This document shows, piece after piece, positions 22,901-33,706 of a DNA stretch of 64,000 nt. This DNA is from Diorhabda sublineata. Lineage: Eukaryota; Arthropoda; Insecta; Coleoptera; Chrysomelidae. Where the stretch lies: NCBI RefSeq assembly GCF_026230105.1, contig NC_079476.1, positions 10,554,709 through 10,618,708 of the forward strand. Direction: 5' to 3'. The number at the start of each line of letters is the position of its first letter. The first letter of the stretch is position 1. The notes beneath the pieces are model-generated. The model was not told the origin of the DNA and searched no databases. It worked only from the letters and a program-made list of their open reading frames with translations. The position numbers were made by a program, and so were the translations under genes.

Positions 22901-24350
22901 TCACTCACCTCAAATTTTCTTTCATAACTCCCCTCTACCTATTGTGAATCAGTGCAAAATCCTTGGTATGACTTTTGATTCTCGACTCAACTGGAATCAC
23001 CATATTCATGATGTAAAAGACATTTGCCTAAAGAGGCTGAACATAATTAAAACCCTTAGCCACCTTCAATGGGGCTCCAACGATACTATACTTACAGAGC
23101 TCTCATACGCTCAAAGCTTGACTATGGTTATTTTATCTATATGTCCGGTTCCAAGTCTAAAACTGACTTATTGATCTCTGTACACAACACCGCTCTTCGC
23201 CTTTGCCTTGGTGCCTTTCGCTCAAGCCCCGCCGCTTGTGTCAATGTTGAAGCTAATGAGCCACCACTATTCATAAGACGACAATCTCTTCTCCTGTCAT
23301 ATGCTGCTAAAGTATCTTCCAATCCTTCTAATCCTGTCCATTCGCTACTCACCACCACTTCCGTATCTAACAACTCACGAATAACTGTAAATTCAATCCC
23401 TCAATTGCTCGCACCTCTAGTCCAAAATACCAACCTCTCGTTGACCTTTCCACTTTCTTTGCCTTCTTCTCCCCCTTGGATAAAAAATATTCCCATAGTA
23501 GATACCTCACTAACGATCAACAATAAACACGAATCCCCTAGCGTTCTTGTAGAAAAAGCATTCTTGGAAATTCTGCATAAAAATCCTTCGACCTAATTCT
23601 CTATACGGATGCCTCCAAAGCTAAATTTGGTGTGGGTTGCGCAGTCACTACAAACCACGAACTTATAAGTTATTTCCGCTTACCCTCGACGTGTAGTGTT
23701 TACACTGGTGAACTATACAGTATCCTTCAAGCTTTCAAATATATTTCTCCTCCCCATAAACATATCGTCATATGTACTGACTCTCTTTCATCCATACAGT
23801 CAATCACAACCATATTTACCGACCATCCAATAGTCCAAAACATTGCCATTGCAAAACATGCCAACGAAGCCACAAAAAATCATCCTGAAAATCCAGTTCA
23901 GCTGGCCAATAATCTGAAGATTAACTTCAAACACCTCATTAAAAAATCTTGGCGCGATACATGGAGCAAGAGCACTACAGCACATCACATTCACCCATCT
24001 ACTTCTCACATTTCCCTAAATATTTTGAATAGGAAACACACGAAACTTACTCACGGCTATTTGATGTCGTCAGAAAGTCGTCCTGTCTGCCGAATTTGTC
24101 AAGTTCCTCACCGACTGCAGAATATTCTACCGCATATCAACAGTTTGATATGAAAACCAACCTCAAGGAGACACTTAACTGCCCGACGGAAATGAAGAAA
24201 ATCGTGGAGTTTCTTAATGCCACCAAGCTGTATAAGAAAATATAATTTAATTTATGCATTGTAATAGATTTTGTAACAGTTCTCTATTTAACTTATGATT
24301 GTTTTTGTGTGCCAATAACCAGCGCTGTCGAGGCACTGAAATAAAAAAAA
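19941..24350 (+). mobile_element. Degenerate I-clade non-LTR retrotransposon
   Basis: Order along the plus strand: ORF1-like start (SPSLSYAAAISTKYPPPS, 20090-20150), a proline/serine-rich decayed ORF1, then ORF2 with APE endonuclease, RT and RNase H. The 3' region has GCCAATAACCAGCGCTGTCGAGG, then ACTGAAATAAAAAAA, a typical I/Nimb-like tail at 24310-24350. An RNase H after the RT is diagnostic of the I group. No target-site duplication was found; the 5' end is approximate. The 3' tail ends ten bases before the inverted-terminus element at 24360. Confidence 0.75.
21370..24153 (+). pseudogene. I-clade LINE ORF2: endonuclease, RT, RNase H
   Basis: Endonuclease: PRLERIQKIISSHKPDFLC near 21400, VGDFNAHL near 21740, and a C-terminal motif reading DSNHFPI near 21970 where SDHFPI is usual (Asp to Asn). 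RT: IPQGSVLSATLFILTINEL near 22650 and the catalytic box reading NADDLS near 22740 instead of YADD. Thumb: CKILGMTFDSRLNWNHHI near 22960. RNase H: YTDASKAKFGVGCAV near 23605, then VYTGELYSILQAF and CTDSLSSIQ near 23780. The WVPSHVGI part of RNase H is deleted near 23860. At least six frame changes. Catalytic substitutions and indels make it inactive. Confidence 0.85.
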
Positions 24351-24388
24351 TTATTTTTTGGAGTTTACTCCTTAAGAATCGATTTGCA

Positions 24389-24396
24389 TATATAAG
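24389..24396 (+). promoter_or_regulatory. TATA box, copy 1
   Basis: TATATAAG followed by GGGCCC, about 230 bases upstream of the ATG at 24621. The same motif sits at 25251-25258 in copy 2. Function inferred from position only. Confidence 0.4.
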
Positions 24397-24620
24397 GGGC
24401 CCAGTATGAGAAAAATGTGAGGAGTAAAATCTATCGATGAATGACCTCGTTACGTTTTTGGTGCGCACCCTATGATGCGCAGCTTTCTAATTTGTCAGAG
24501 CCAACATACTTATATTGCTGTTTTTATTATAAATGTCAATAATTAATATTGTTATTGTGACGTTTTAATTTTTTATCATTGTGTTCCGCTAAAGTGAACT
24601 GAAAGTATTTTCAAATAACT

Positions 24621-24679
24621 ATGGCAGAAAGAGGTGTAGATGATATTGCCGGAACATCTAACAAACACGTGGTTGCAAG
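24621..24679 (+). CDS. Candidate first coding exon with splice donor, copy 1
   Basis: ATG at 24621 opens MAERGVDDIAGTSNKHVVAR and meets GTACGT at 24680, a usable donor. The family is not recognised with confidence. The short acidic/polar leader resembles starts of Helitron-like or other transposon proteins. No downstream exon can be joined, because copy 1 is followed by AT-rich DNA and then by copy 2. Confidence 0.4.
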
Positions 24680-24790
24680 GTACGTTATAATTCATGTATT
24701 ATATGTATGAGCATGTGCAATTTGTATTTATTAAATATTTTAATAATTATCGATGTAGTTCATATAAATATATATTTGAAAACAACACAT

Positions 24791-25221
24791 AAAATTAGAT
24801 AATCAACCCAATATGAATTATCGAGCGCATCCACATAAAATAGAAAATTTCTAACCTAACCAAAAATTAATTTTTTTGTCGATGTCTATAAATTCTTCCA
24901 CGTTATTATGATTTATTTTATAAATAATTTTTAAATATTAACAACTGTAGTCAATAATTCGATAATATTATCAGAAAAATCGACAATATTTTTTCATTAT
25001 AATAATGTTTTTATATAATTTTCTTTCGAAAAGTTATTTTTTAGCTTATTTAAATAATTTTCATGAACTATTTATTATTGTATGTAAAAGATTTAGTGAC
25101 AATTATCTTTTTATAACCATTTTTGTTAATTATTAAGATAATATTATATTTTCAATTTAAAAAAAAAAATATTTATAAAAACCTTTTTTTATCAATTTTC
25201 TTAAAGTCGGTTAAAATTTTT
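24791..25221. other. AT-rich DNA between the two copies
   Basis: Very AT-rich with homopolymer runs; no gene or repeat recognised. Confidence 0.5.
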
Positions 25222-25567
25222 GGAGTTTACTCCTTAAGAATCGATTTGCATATATAAGGGGCCCGGTATGAGAAAAATGTGAGGAATAAAATCTATCGAT
25301 GAATGACCTCGTTACGTTCTTGGTGCGCACCCTATGATGCGCAACTTTCTAATTTGGTGGTGAGTGTAGGGTATAGGGACACGTGCATAGGGTATACTGC
25401 AAAGCGACTATACCTATATGTTATTTGGTTTGTTTATTTCTATCAGTGTCGACATACTTATATTGCTGTTTTTATTATAAATATCAGTAATTAATATTGT
25501 TATTGTGAAGCTTTAATTTTTATCATTGTGTTCCGCTAAAGTGAACTGAAAGTATTTTCAAATAACT

Positions 25568-25626
25568 ATGGCAGAAAGGGGTGTAGATGATTTTGCCGGA
25601 ATATCTAACAAACACGTGGTTGCAAG
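25568..25626 (+). pseudogene. Candidate first exon, copy 2, donor lost
   Basis: The same 59-base exon as at 24621, with substitutions (DDFAGIS for DDIAGTS). The donor reads GAACGT where copy 1 has GTACGT, so splicing would fail here. Confidence 0.45.
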
Positions 25627-25734
25627 GAACGTTACAATTCATGTATTATATGTATGAGCATGTGCAATTTATGTTTATTAAATATTTTAATAATTATCGA
25701 TGTAGTTCATATAAATATATATAATACCATTTAC

Positions 25735-25870
25735 TGCCGCTCGTACTGAGTGGCGATTTTACTGTCGATTATAACAAAGATGATGGATTCACATTAATAA
25801 AATTTTTAAAATCTGAACTGAATTTAGGTATTGTTTCTGATAGAGCAATGGGGACAACGAGGTATGGTAA
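25735..25870 (+). pseudogene. Endonuclease/exonuclease/phosphatase fragment
   Basis: One frame reads PLVLSGDFTVDYNKDDGF, then FLKSELNLGIVSDRAMGTTR, then a stop. This matches the GDFNVD...FL--FGL--VSD--PTTR segment of APE-type endonucleases found in LINEs and in Helentron or PIF1-linked insect elements. The normal Asn of GDFN is Thr. Only about 45 codons remain. Confidence 0.6.
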
Positions 25871-26569
25871 AGTACAAATCAGCTAAGAAAAGGCCAGACG
25901 CGTCATACCTGACAAAGGCCGCAATAATTTCCTTCTCTCTTAGGCCCATCCCATTTATGTGACAGTAGCGTTTTTTACAATTGTTCGGTATTTTTAATAT
26001 AGAAATGCAAGTCTGGCAACGCTGCACGTCTGCCGCATGGTCCAAATCAGAATTCGAAGGGAATCGTCGCGTAACCATGGATCTCTTACAATTGCGAGTC
26101 CCTCTACGATGTTGCCAAGCCTTTACTTAGGAAGGAAAGTACGGCAATTAGACGATTACTAATTTCAACGATTCGTGAACCACGTATCTACGAACGTCCA
26201 TGTGTCTTATTTTAGTTACTATAAACCACTTGTCACTGTAATTAATAATGCAGACAATGTTAATTTAATTAATATTTAAAAAAAATGATAATAGTCTGAT
26301 TATAATATTTACATAATTTATCAACATTCCTAATGATATATTTATGCACATCTGAAATTGACTATTGTAAAAAGTTTAATGTAAAATATTTCGTCGATTA
26401 GTTATAATAAATGTATATGAAATGAATAAATTGAATAAATATATATTTATATATGTATATTATTTTCATTAATTAACAAATTCACCCTTTTATACAGTAT
26501 CAATCTTTTTTAAGTTAAATAAACTCTTTTTGCGTCTGGTTAGACTATCGAACTTAAGGAGTAAACTCC

Positions 26570-27505
26570 AGTCGTGCGTCGGAGCTGACACACACAATTT
26601 TTTTTATGATATATTGATAACAAATTATTCTTAAAACTCATGAAAACCTATAGTGACTAAAATAAATTGTAAGCCGGATGAAAATTAAATAATAAATTAG
26701 GTAGCACATATTACTCGTTGTACTGGCTCCTTTCGAGATTCCGTGACGTGTTTGAGATGTTTTGGAAAATTAAACACACTCTGAACGGCATAAAGTTTTA
26801 AGACTTTTTGTTTTCTACCAGGTATATCTTGGTAATCTGGTGGTAGGAAATGTTGCTCATATAATCTACTTGTTCTCGACGTTAGAAAGCCTACTTTAAT
26901 GTTCTAAAATGTCCATGCACTCAAAAATCGCAACTGTACTTTGGCTTCAAATAACACCATTCCCAAGTTTACAACAGCAATATGTGCTAATAATATCATG
27001 AAAATGTCCTCAACACTTACTTTACTAATTTTTATATTTACAAAGCTTCAAAAACCTCACAAATTCAAAGTCAAACGCAATAATATGAAATCATATGAAA
27101 TAAACGAATAACGGCATTAACCAGAACGCTCAAAAGAGAAACGGAGATCTTACAATCATGTGCTCTCTCTCATACAATATTGGACACACTTTTGCTTTCC
27201 TTTGCGCATTGACGAGTTCCTTCCATTTATTTATCGACTTCGATGAAAAAATATATTTATTCTGTCAAAATATCCTTAAGAATAGTAGTGAAACTACAAA
27301 AATTCGCATAAGATATAAAAATTCATGAAAATTAATACTGAAAAATACATATCAATCCAAAAAATTTTATCCAAACTAAAATGCCAAAAAAATGAATTTT
27401 TCGAGTTATTCATGGAGGATAAACTTCAAAATTAGGTACATCCACGGTGGTCTGGCAACGAGGTGAGTTGGATGGTGAGTTCATTTCACATCTCACTCAC
27501 CGTCT
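26570..27505. other. Spacer, no gene recognised
   Basis: Mixed AT-rich DNA. No coding or repeat structure assigned, apart from a patch near 27190-27245 that may be shared with 19570-19660. Confidence 0.35.
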
Positions 27506-27985
27506 CCGGCGCCTGAAATACTCTTTTGTGCGTTCCACATAGCGACTACGATTGTGGTCGCAGCCAGAACGTCACTCATAACGTTCACACCGATCCTTGT
27601 CAAATAATTAGAGGCATTTTTAAAACTCAAGCAACGGAGATTACAACTATGAGAATATATCTCATTATTTGATGCAGTATGGAAATTATAAGTAGTTTTG
27701 AAGCATTTTTGTAACGCCCAACCGCAATATTTTACTATCGCCACAGATATTTTGATTTTAGTTTAATTTGAATCAGATAAGCACTCTACTAAAAAATTCA
27801 ATAGCTCACAAATTATAACATAACCGCTTTCGCTTTATTTTTTCTGTTTTGCCATTCCTTAATATATATCTTTAAGCTCAAAACGCCTCGTAATCCATTA
27901 CACTTGGATTTACGATTATAACTAAGTGGAACGACAAAGATCGTGGTCGTGAACGTGATTGTCATGAGTGCTTAGTGGAATGCAC
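27506..27985 (+). repeat. Dispersed 0.48-kb repeat, copy 1
   Basis: Starts GGCGCCTGAAATACTCTTTT and ends GAGTGCTTAGTGGAATGC. A reverse-complement copy lies at 37299-37795 and a third, more diverged copy in the same orientation at 38100-38510. No coding capacity; probably a nonautonomous DNA element. Confidence 0.75.
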
Positions 27986-28059
27986 CCTCGGCGGCCGCCA
28001 GGTAAGTGTTGTAATCGAGGACTGGATAGTCACAAACTTCATGCAGTTTAACGGCGCCG

Positions 28060-29200
28060 AATTGTGTTAACAGAATAATAGTTCTGCATGTTCTGAATAG
28101 ACTCCGGTTGCTGACATAATAACTGGGACTATTTCCGCATTTTCGCTGTGCCACATCTGTTTAATCTCAATTACAAGATCCGCGTATTTGGCCAGTTTAT
28201 CCTGGTGTTTGTTGAGAACGTTATGAGAGTTCGGTATAGCTACATCGACAAGAAGGACTGAATTGACTCTTCTATCAACCACCACGATGTCAGGTCCGTT
28301 ATTCGTCTCCCATCTATCGGTGATAACGGACCTATCGTCCATCGACCTAAAATTGTCATTTTCGAGCACCTTCTACGATTGGTACTTGTAATAAGGTGTA
28401 TATGTATTGAAAAACCGTACTTGTTGGCTAGTTTCTGGTGGATGATGTTGCACACTGGGTTATAACATACTACAAGCACATGTTATATGTTGAATGGTCT
28501 CTGATGTATATTGGTACTTTCTGCATTTGTCAAATTGAGTGTCCAGATCCTTAATAACATTTTTCTTCAGGATTTCAATAGAATACGTTAAAACAGGCGT
28601 GGCATAGGTATTGATTACCTTAAGTTGCTGCATTCAATTCGGACTTAATAAGTGACTTCACTCTTTTGGTGTATTGACCCTGGATTCTAGCTTCTGCCTG
28701 CTTGTGGCCCAGGAACTTAATCTGTTGAAATACTAGGTATTTGTAGGTTTCTCCATTTTCCACCGCTTGTACGATATATTCGTTGGGAAGTTGCACGTTC
28801 ATGACAATGCCTTTCTCGATATGTAGAGTCTTGCACTTAGACAGTCCAACCATATGTATATCAGCAAGACAGAACCACAACGGACTCAAGGAGTCGCCTT
28901 GGTATATTCCCCTACGAATGGGTATTTCGTCAGTAATGAGGGAGTTTGGATCGATTTGCAGATGTAGGTTCGCTATCCCTTCATCTCTCTTGAAAGGAAG
29001 TTTACAATAGCTGGGTGGACTTTGTAAATCTGCGAGACCTCCAGAAGCCAGGAATGAGGTACACTATCAAACGCTTTCTTGTAATCCATGAAAGCAGTGT
29101 GCATATTCCGGTGATCTTTCTGTTATTGCCGAAGTGTCACAGAGTCCATAATAAGTTGTTCTTTGCACCCTTGTGCAACCTTTCTGTTCCTCTGCTAAGA
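28060..29200 (-). pseudogene. R2/R4-like LINE RT and C-terminal domain, internally deleted
   Basis: From 29100 down: HTAFMDYKKAFDSVPHSWLL, the RT motif with catalytic Asp; RRGIYQGDSLSPLWFCL near 28890; then an abrupt jump to SKCKTLHIEKG and YKYLVFQQIKFLGHKQ. Further on come INTYATPVLTYSIEILKKNV near 28590, then KCRKYQYTSETIQHI, and finally NNGPDIVVVDRRVNSVLLVD and VAIPNSHNVLNKHQDKLAKY near 28230. The segment holding the second catalytic box (YMDD) is deleted between the LSPLWFCL and SKCKT motifs. The PDIVxVD...IAIPN...KYxDL tail is found in R2/R4-type and related LINEs. Frameshifted and inactive. Confidence 0.8.
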
Positions 29201-29879
29201 TGTTAGTGATAAATTGTTATTAATAAAACTAGTTCATATGTAACGTAATATGAAAAAGTAGTTTACGATGTAAGTATTATATATGCTTAACTTGTTTCTC
29301 CTGATGTCAGCGTTTCTTATTTGTATGTTGTACATGTGAATTGTTTATTGGAATTTTAATTCCATGTTCCTCTTCTCTAGATGTGGAAAAGTATCAGTTT
29401 AGTTTTTACTTACCAACAATAATAAGATGTATTTTTACTTTGTTTAAATTATAAAAGGGCTCCATCAGACGGTACAGAATAAATATCCGTCACCACTATT
29501 GCGGAAAGGAATGAGCCAATCAGTACCTTGATGTATGCTTCACTAAATTCCGTAACAAGCGCTTAGCCAGAACGTGTGCGTCATGAAAGTGCTAAACTTA
29601 AGTTGTATATTAATGTACTATGTGAGTTATTAGGTGAAATTTTTTTATGACGAAACTAATACAATTTTAAGAAATTAATCTTCATTATTTTTTTCTTCCA
29701 ATAGATTTCTAACTTCATTTTCTCTCTTATTTTGTTGTTTTCCAAAGAATAACTGAATTTATGTTTTTGGCGCAATTGGCATGAAGCACGTACTATAATT
29801 AAAAAATAAACAATCACAATTAAAACATTTGTTTGAAATATATTTAATTTGAGTAAACCATAATGATTAGAAATTAAGT
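29201..29879. other. Spacer downstream of OR copy A
   Basis: AT-rich; no gene recognised. Confidence 0.4.
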
Positions 29880-29969
29880 CACAGTAATTGTTAATTTGTA
29901 AATCAGTGATTGTGTGATTGGATTAAATGTGCAATATTTGTATTCAAGTATGTGAACGTTCTTTTAGTT

Positions 29970-32894
29970 TTATTCAGCTTCTCGTTGATTTAGAAAACCC
30001 AAAAACGTGTAGAATGAAAAAGTGGTGCGCATCATCTGAAACCATATTTAAAGAAAATATATAGATTTATTCAGATAAATACCCACATTAATGAACGTAT
30101 CAGTGGAAAGAGTGGCAAGTCCCATCCCAGTAAATTCAATTGGCCTTTCAGTTATACGAATGAATTGAACTACTCTCAAAGATTGACAATTGTACCAAGG
30201 TAATGAATAAACAGCAGTAGAAATTCTATCGCTCTGAAATTATTGAATTTTAAATTGTGTTTACAACATTTTCTATACATTTGAGTTACCTTTGTTTTAA
30301 CAGTCGTTGAAAACCAGCAAGGGAATAATATCAAAACACATGCGAGAATTAATGATGATATATGAATAGGGAGTTCCAAGAAATTCTCTGTCTGTAAACA
30401 AAAATTGATATTATTCAGTTATAATTGATTTAATAATAATTATTCCTCACCAGAGAAATTACGAAAGGTCTGAGACACATTCCTAAAGTTACCCAGATAA
30501 TTTCAGCTAAAAATATTTCGCTAAAAACTCTTTCAGACAAAACGGAAATTCTAAAATTAGAAAAGAATATCGACAGATCAATTTCTGTTGTACAGATTGT
30601 GTCGAGATTTGTAGGAAAAAAATAAGAAAGTATAGGGTACTACAAAATAACATTACGAAGATTATAAAGCGAAGCAATCTGTTTCGTTAAAAACGTTATA
30701 ACTACATTCAAAATAATTATAGTATTAAATTTTGTCAAAATTGTATAAGAACATAATATATTCTTACATACTCAATTTTATCTTTAATAGACAAAGCTGC
30801 AACTACAGGTTGCTTCCAACGTTTGCGCCAACATTCACCTTCCAACCTTACCTAAACTTACTCATAGAAATGAAAACGTGACAAAAAAGTCATAAGCAGC
30901 ATACAACAGATATAAATTATTTTAAAATAAATTTGATGATACTCGCAGCTTTCGTTTTTTATAAGAAACACGTAGCATTAACAAGCAAGGTGACTAGAGT
31001 GTGTGTAGTTGTATTTGTTCTAGCTTCATTCCAATACTTCTTTATCGCGGTTCAAAAAACCCGACTTTCTATGGCCGTGCTTTGGCAAGTGTGAAACATA
31101 TACTATCACGTTTCTTCCGTATTAAAATAAAAATAAAAATGGGCAGAAAACAGCAAAAGTGGAATGAAAAGGAAACTATTCAGCTTTACATAAATGAGGA
31201 ATGTTTGTGCAATGTGATAATTATAAAAATAAATATAAATGAGAAGCTGCATATTGCAGAGATTATGCAAAAATTCAGTATCCAAAGTTATTAATGGTCG
31301 GGAAAATGACAAGATTGATGTCAATTGACTCAAATGAAAATAAAATATTATAATTCTATAAACACCCACAATATATATATGCTGAATACGGTTTTTTGTA
31401 GCCTGGTAAATTCGATATTCTGTTTTGCTCCCATTATTATTTTTTATCCCTCACATGATATAGGTATACAGTGAGAACTTTTAACACGATTTACATATCC
31501 TAAACATCATCACAATCCCTGCCCTACAGAAGATAATCTGACCTTTATTATTGTAATGTATTTATGGAGCATAAATATAATTTTTGATTATAGTTTTTTG
31601 TTTCAATCCCCTTGTTTATTAAGAATTTCTTTTCTGGTTTACAGATCTCTAATTAATCGGAAATTTTCTTATAGGCATCGAATGTTGCAAATATAGGTAA
31701 GGACAAATAATTAGGCGTCAGCAAAGTTTCACCTACCGGCTAATTGCAGCCCTAACCCAGAACAGTTTAGTTCACAGTTCCCGAACGTCGGGTTCTATTT
31801 TCGGTGGAAATTTCAAATGTAAAATATGATCTACTTTTGATTTTATCGCTTTTTTGTGCGTTAATACTTCAATGATATTTATTCAATTGTATGATGTTTA
31901 ATAATTGTTATCAAGCAGTTATCAATGATTATCAACGATTTACCCCTCTCGTGAATTTTGTACTAAAGTATAATACTTATAAGGTATTTTTATGCTGAAA
32001 TAAGATTTAATAGTTGACAGCTATTCAAGAAGAATAAATAATTAAAATTTAAAAAAACATAGACAAATGAAACAATCCGTCCACTGATCGCATTTACTCA
32101 CAGGTTTACAAGGGTAAAAAGGTCATATCATCTGACTACAACCCGATTAACTCCATCAGTTTCCGAATATATAATAATAAACGTTCCGAGTTAGTTTCCG
32201 AACATTACGAACAATGATCAGGTTAACCCGATCATAGTTTCCTTATGTAAACCAAATTGTAGGTACGTACAAAAACTTTTATTTTTTTAGTCTTGGTCAG
32301 TCTTTACATTGCCTTTTAACGTATCCAAGAATAAGGGGTTTATGTATACTTTATGAAAAAAGTGACGAATGATTTTGGTTTGAAGTACATTTCATAAATA
32401 TTTCTCAAATAGTCGGACTGAGCCGTTTATGTGGCTTAACAATTCAAGCATATGGCAACACCATGTGTAGCAATGTAGGTTCCAGAGTAGGAATCCAAGT
32501 GGTGTGACTTCGTTTCTTAAAGGTGAAATTATCAATGTTGTTAGGTGGTGAAAAATTGAAAACAAAAACACTAACAGTGGTTGGTAACAGAGAAGTTGGT
32601 TTTTGATTCACATTTTCAACTTAAAGAATTTATTTCGTACATTTTATATGATTTAAGTATCTACATTACCTTATTATATTTTCGTAATGCTGCACCAAAT
32701 TTTTCAGTAAAACTTCATCTAAACGTTCTACTCTAGACAAACGTTTACAATATAAATCACATAGCATTCCTATAAAAATGAATATTGCCGAGTAGATAAG
32801 TTGAATATAAATGTACGTTGTAGTTATATATGTCAAATTTATATTATAAACGTGAATAATTTCTTTAAGAGGAGATGATGAGTTAACTGGACAC
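29970..32894 (-). CDS. Insect odorant receptor (7tm_6), copy A, five C-terminal exons
   Basis: Exons on the minus strand: 32894-32670, 30550-30451, 30391-30290, 30233-30087, 30035-29970; 640 nt, all phases compatible, stop at 29972-29970. Predicted membrane segments include TTYIQLIYSAIFIFIGMLCD and SLILACVLILFPCWF. The OR C-terminal signature is present: an AVYSLPWYN segment, then FIRITERPIEFTGMG, then TLSTDTFINMM across the last intron, ending FYTFLGFLNQ. Insect ORs are seven-transmembrane ligand-gated channel subunits that pair with Orco in sensory neurons. Copy A lacks four codons (KKDL) present in copy B exon 4. The N-terminal part is not contiguous; a candidate exon is at 40054-40425. 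At least one linking exon is unplaced, so whether the gene is functional is open. Confidence 0.85.
31080..31294 (+). pseudogene. MADF-like domain relic
   Basis: The plus frame contains MGRKQQKWNEKETIQLY, then INEECLCNVI, then EIMQKFSIQ. This resembles the start of a MADF/Myb-SANT-like domain (W...L...Y...ECLWNV...A...I). The key Trp of CLWN is Cys. It falls in the part of segment A missing from segment B, so it is probably a small insertion. Confidence 0.3.
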
Positions 32895-33706
32895 CTAAAA
32901 CAAGAAAAATATAGTGATAATATTGTTTGGTTTCTGCAGAATGCTTCAATTCTGTAGTGAAACTAAAACTGATCCCTGAATGTGACTATTGGGACATGAG
33001 AAAATTTCTGTTTTCAAATTACTTATTGATAACTCGCAAATATGTATTTCTCTGAAGATATAAGGCGCCCCAACTCTTATACTGAAAACCCTTCTTATAT
33101 ATCAGTTTCTATGATATGAGTGTTAAAAGTGATGTTTTACATAATTACAAAACCTTACTAAAAGTATTCTCAACGCGGTTAATATTTTTAACACACTTCC
33201 ACGTAAACATCACGTAAACATCCACTTTTAACACTGTCGGCTGACAATACAAGTGTAATGTACAAAAAAGATTTTTTCATTATACAGAGTGAGTTTTATA
33301 CATGGAACGCCTCAATTATCTCGGAAACAGCTTGTACGATTTTGATATTTTTTGTTTACAAGAGTCTTGTGATACGGCCGGTATTATGCTGGTATTTACA
33401 TTGTTGCCAGATATTTCCCTTTTCCGGAAAAATGATGAACTTTATTATTTCAAATGGATCACCCTGTATATTTTTCGCTTTTCGAAATCCTTAAGAAATA
33501 CTTATTATTTTACATTTGATGTTTCTTATACCTAAATGCCATAATTTTGAAGTTATAGCTACATTTTCGTCGAAGTTAAAATAATATATTAAGGTGGCTA
33601 CGATAAAAAATTTGCCGTTTCAATAAATTATTATTGTTGAAGTTCATTGAAAGTCACAATGGATCGTTTAACTGAAAAAGAACGAATTGATATTCTATTG
33701 ATATTA

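Larger units (their letters stand above)
24360..24790 (+). repeat. Duplicated promoter/first-exon unit, copy 1
   Basis: Begins GGAGTTTACTCCTTAAG (24360-24376), which is also the terminal repeat of the element at 25222-26569. It is nearly identical to 25222-25725 apart from a roughly 90-bp segment that replaces a short stretch in copy 2. Contains a TATA box, ATG exon and splice donor. Confidence 0.8.
25222..26569 (+). mobile_element. Inverted-terminus element with endonuclease relic, possibly Helentron-like
   Basis: GGAGTTTACTCCTTAAG at 25222-25238 is the exact reverse complement of CTTAAGGAGTAAACTCC at 26553-26569, and similarity extends a few bases further in (TCGAT). The interior has copy 2 of the TATA/first-exon unit, an endonuclease fragment (25735-25870) and noncoding DNA. 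Helentrons have inverted terminal or subterminal repeats and a LINE-derived endonuclease, which makes them a candidate. Rep and helicase domains are absent, so the assignment is tentative. Confidence 0.5.
29880..33240. repeat. Paralogous segment A (OR copy A and introns)
   Basis: Exon and intron sequence here aligns over long stretches with 59180-62280 (segment B). Examples are the 3' flank AACGTGTAGAATGAAAAAG, intron text near 31470-31500 and 60450-60480, and intron text near 32320-32340 and 61680-61700. The two differ by substitutions and insertions, including about 0.8 kb in A near 30.64-31.44 kb. Confidence 0.8.

Noticed and set aside
25824..26078. 84-codon minus-strand frame with several Cys and His
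   Set aside because: Cys spacing does not match a zinc finger and it overlaps the plus-strand endonuclease relic and noncoding DNA.
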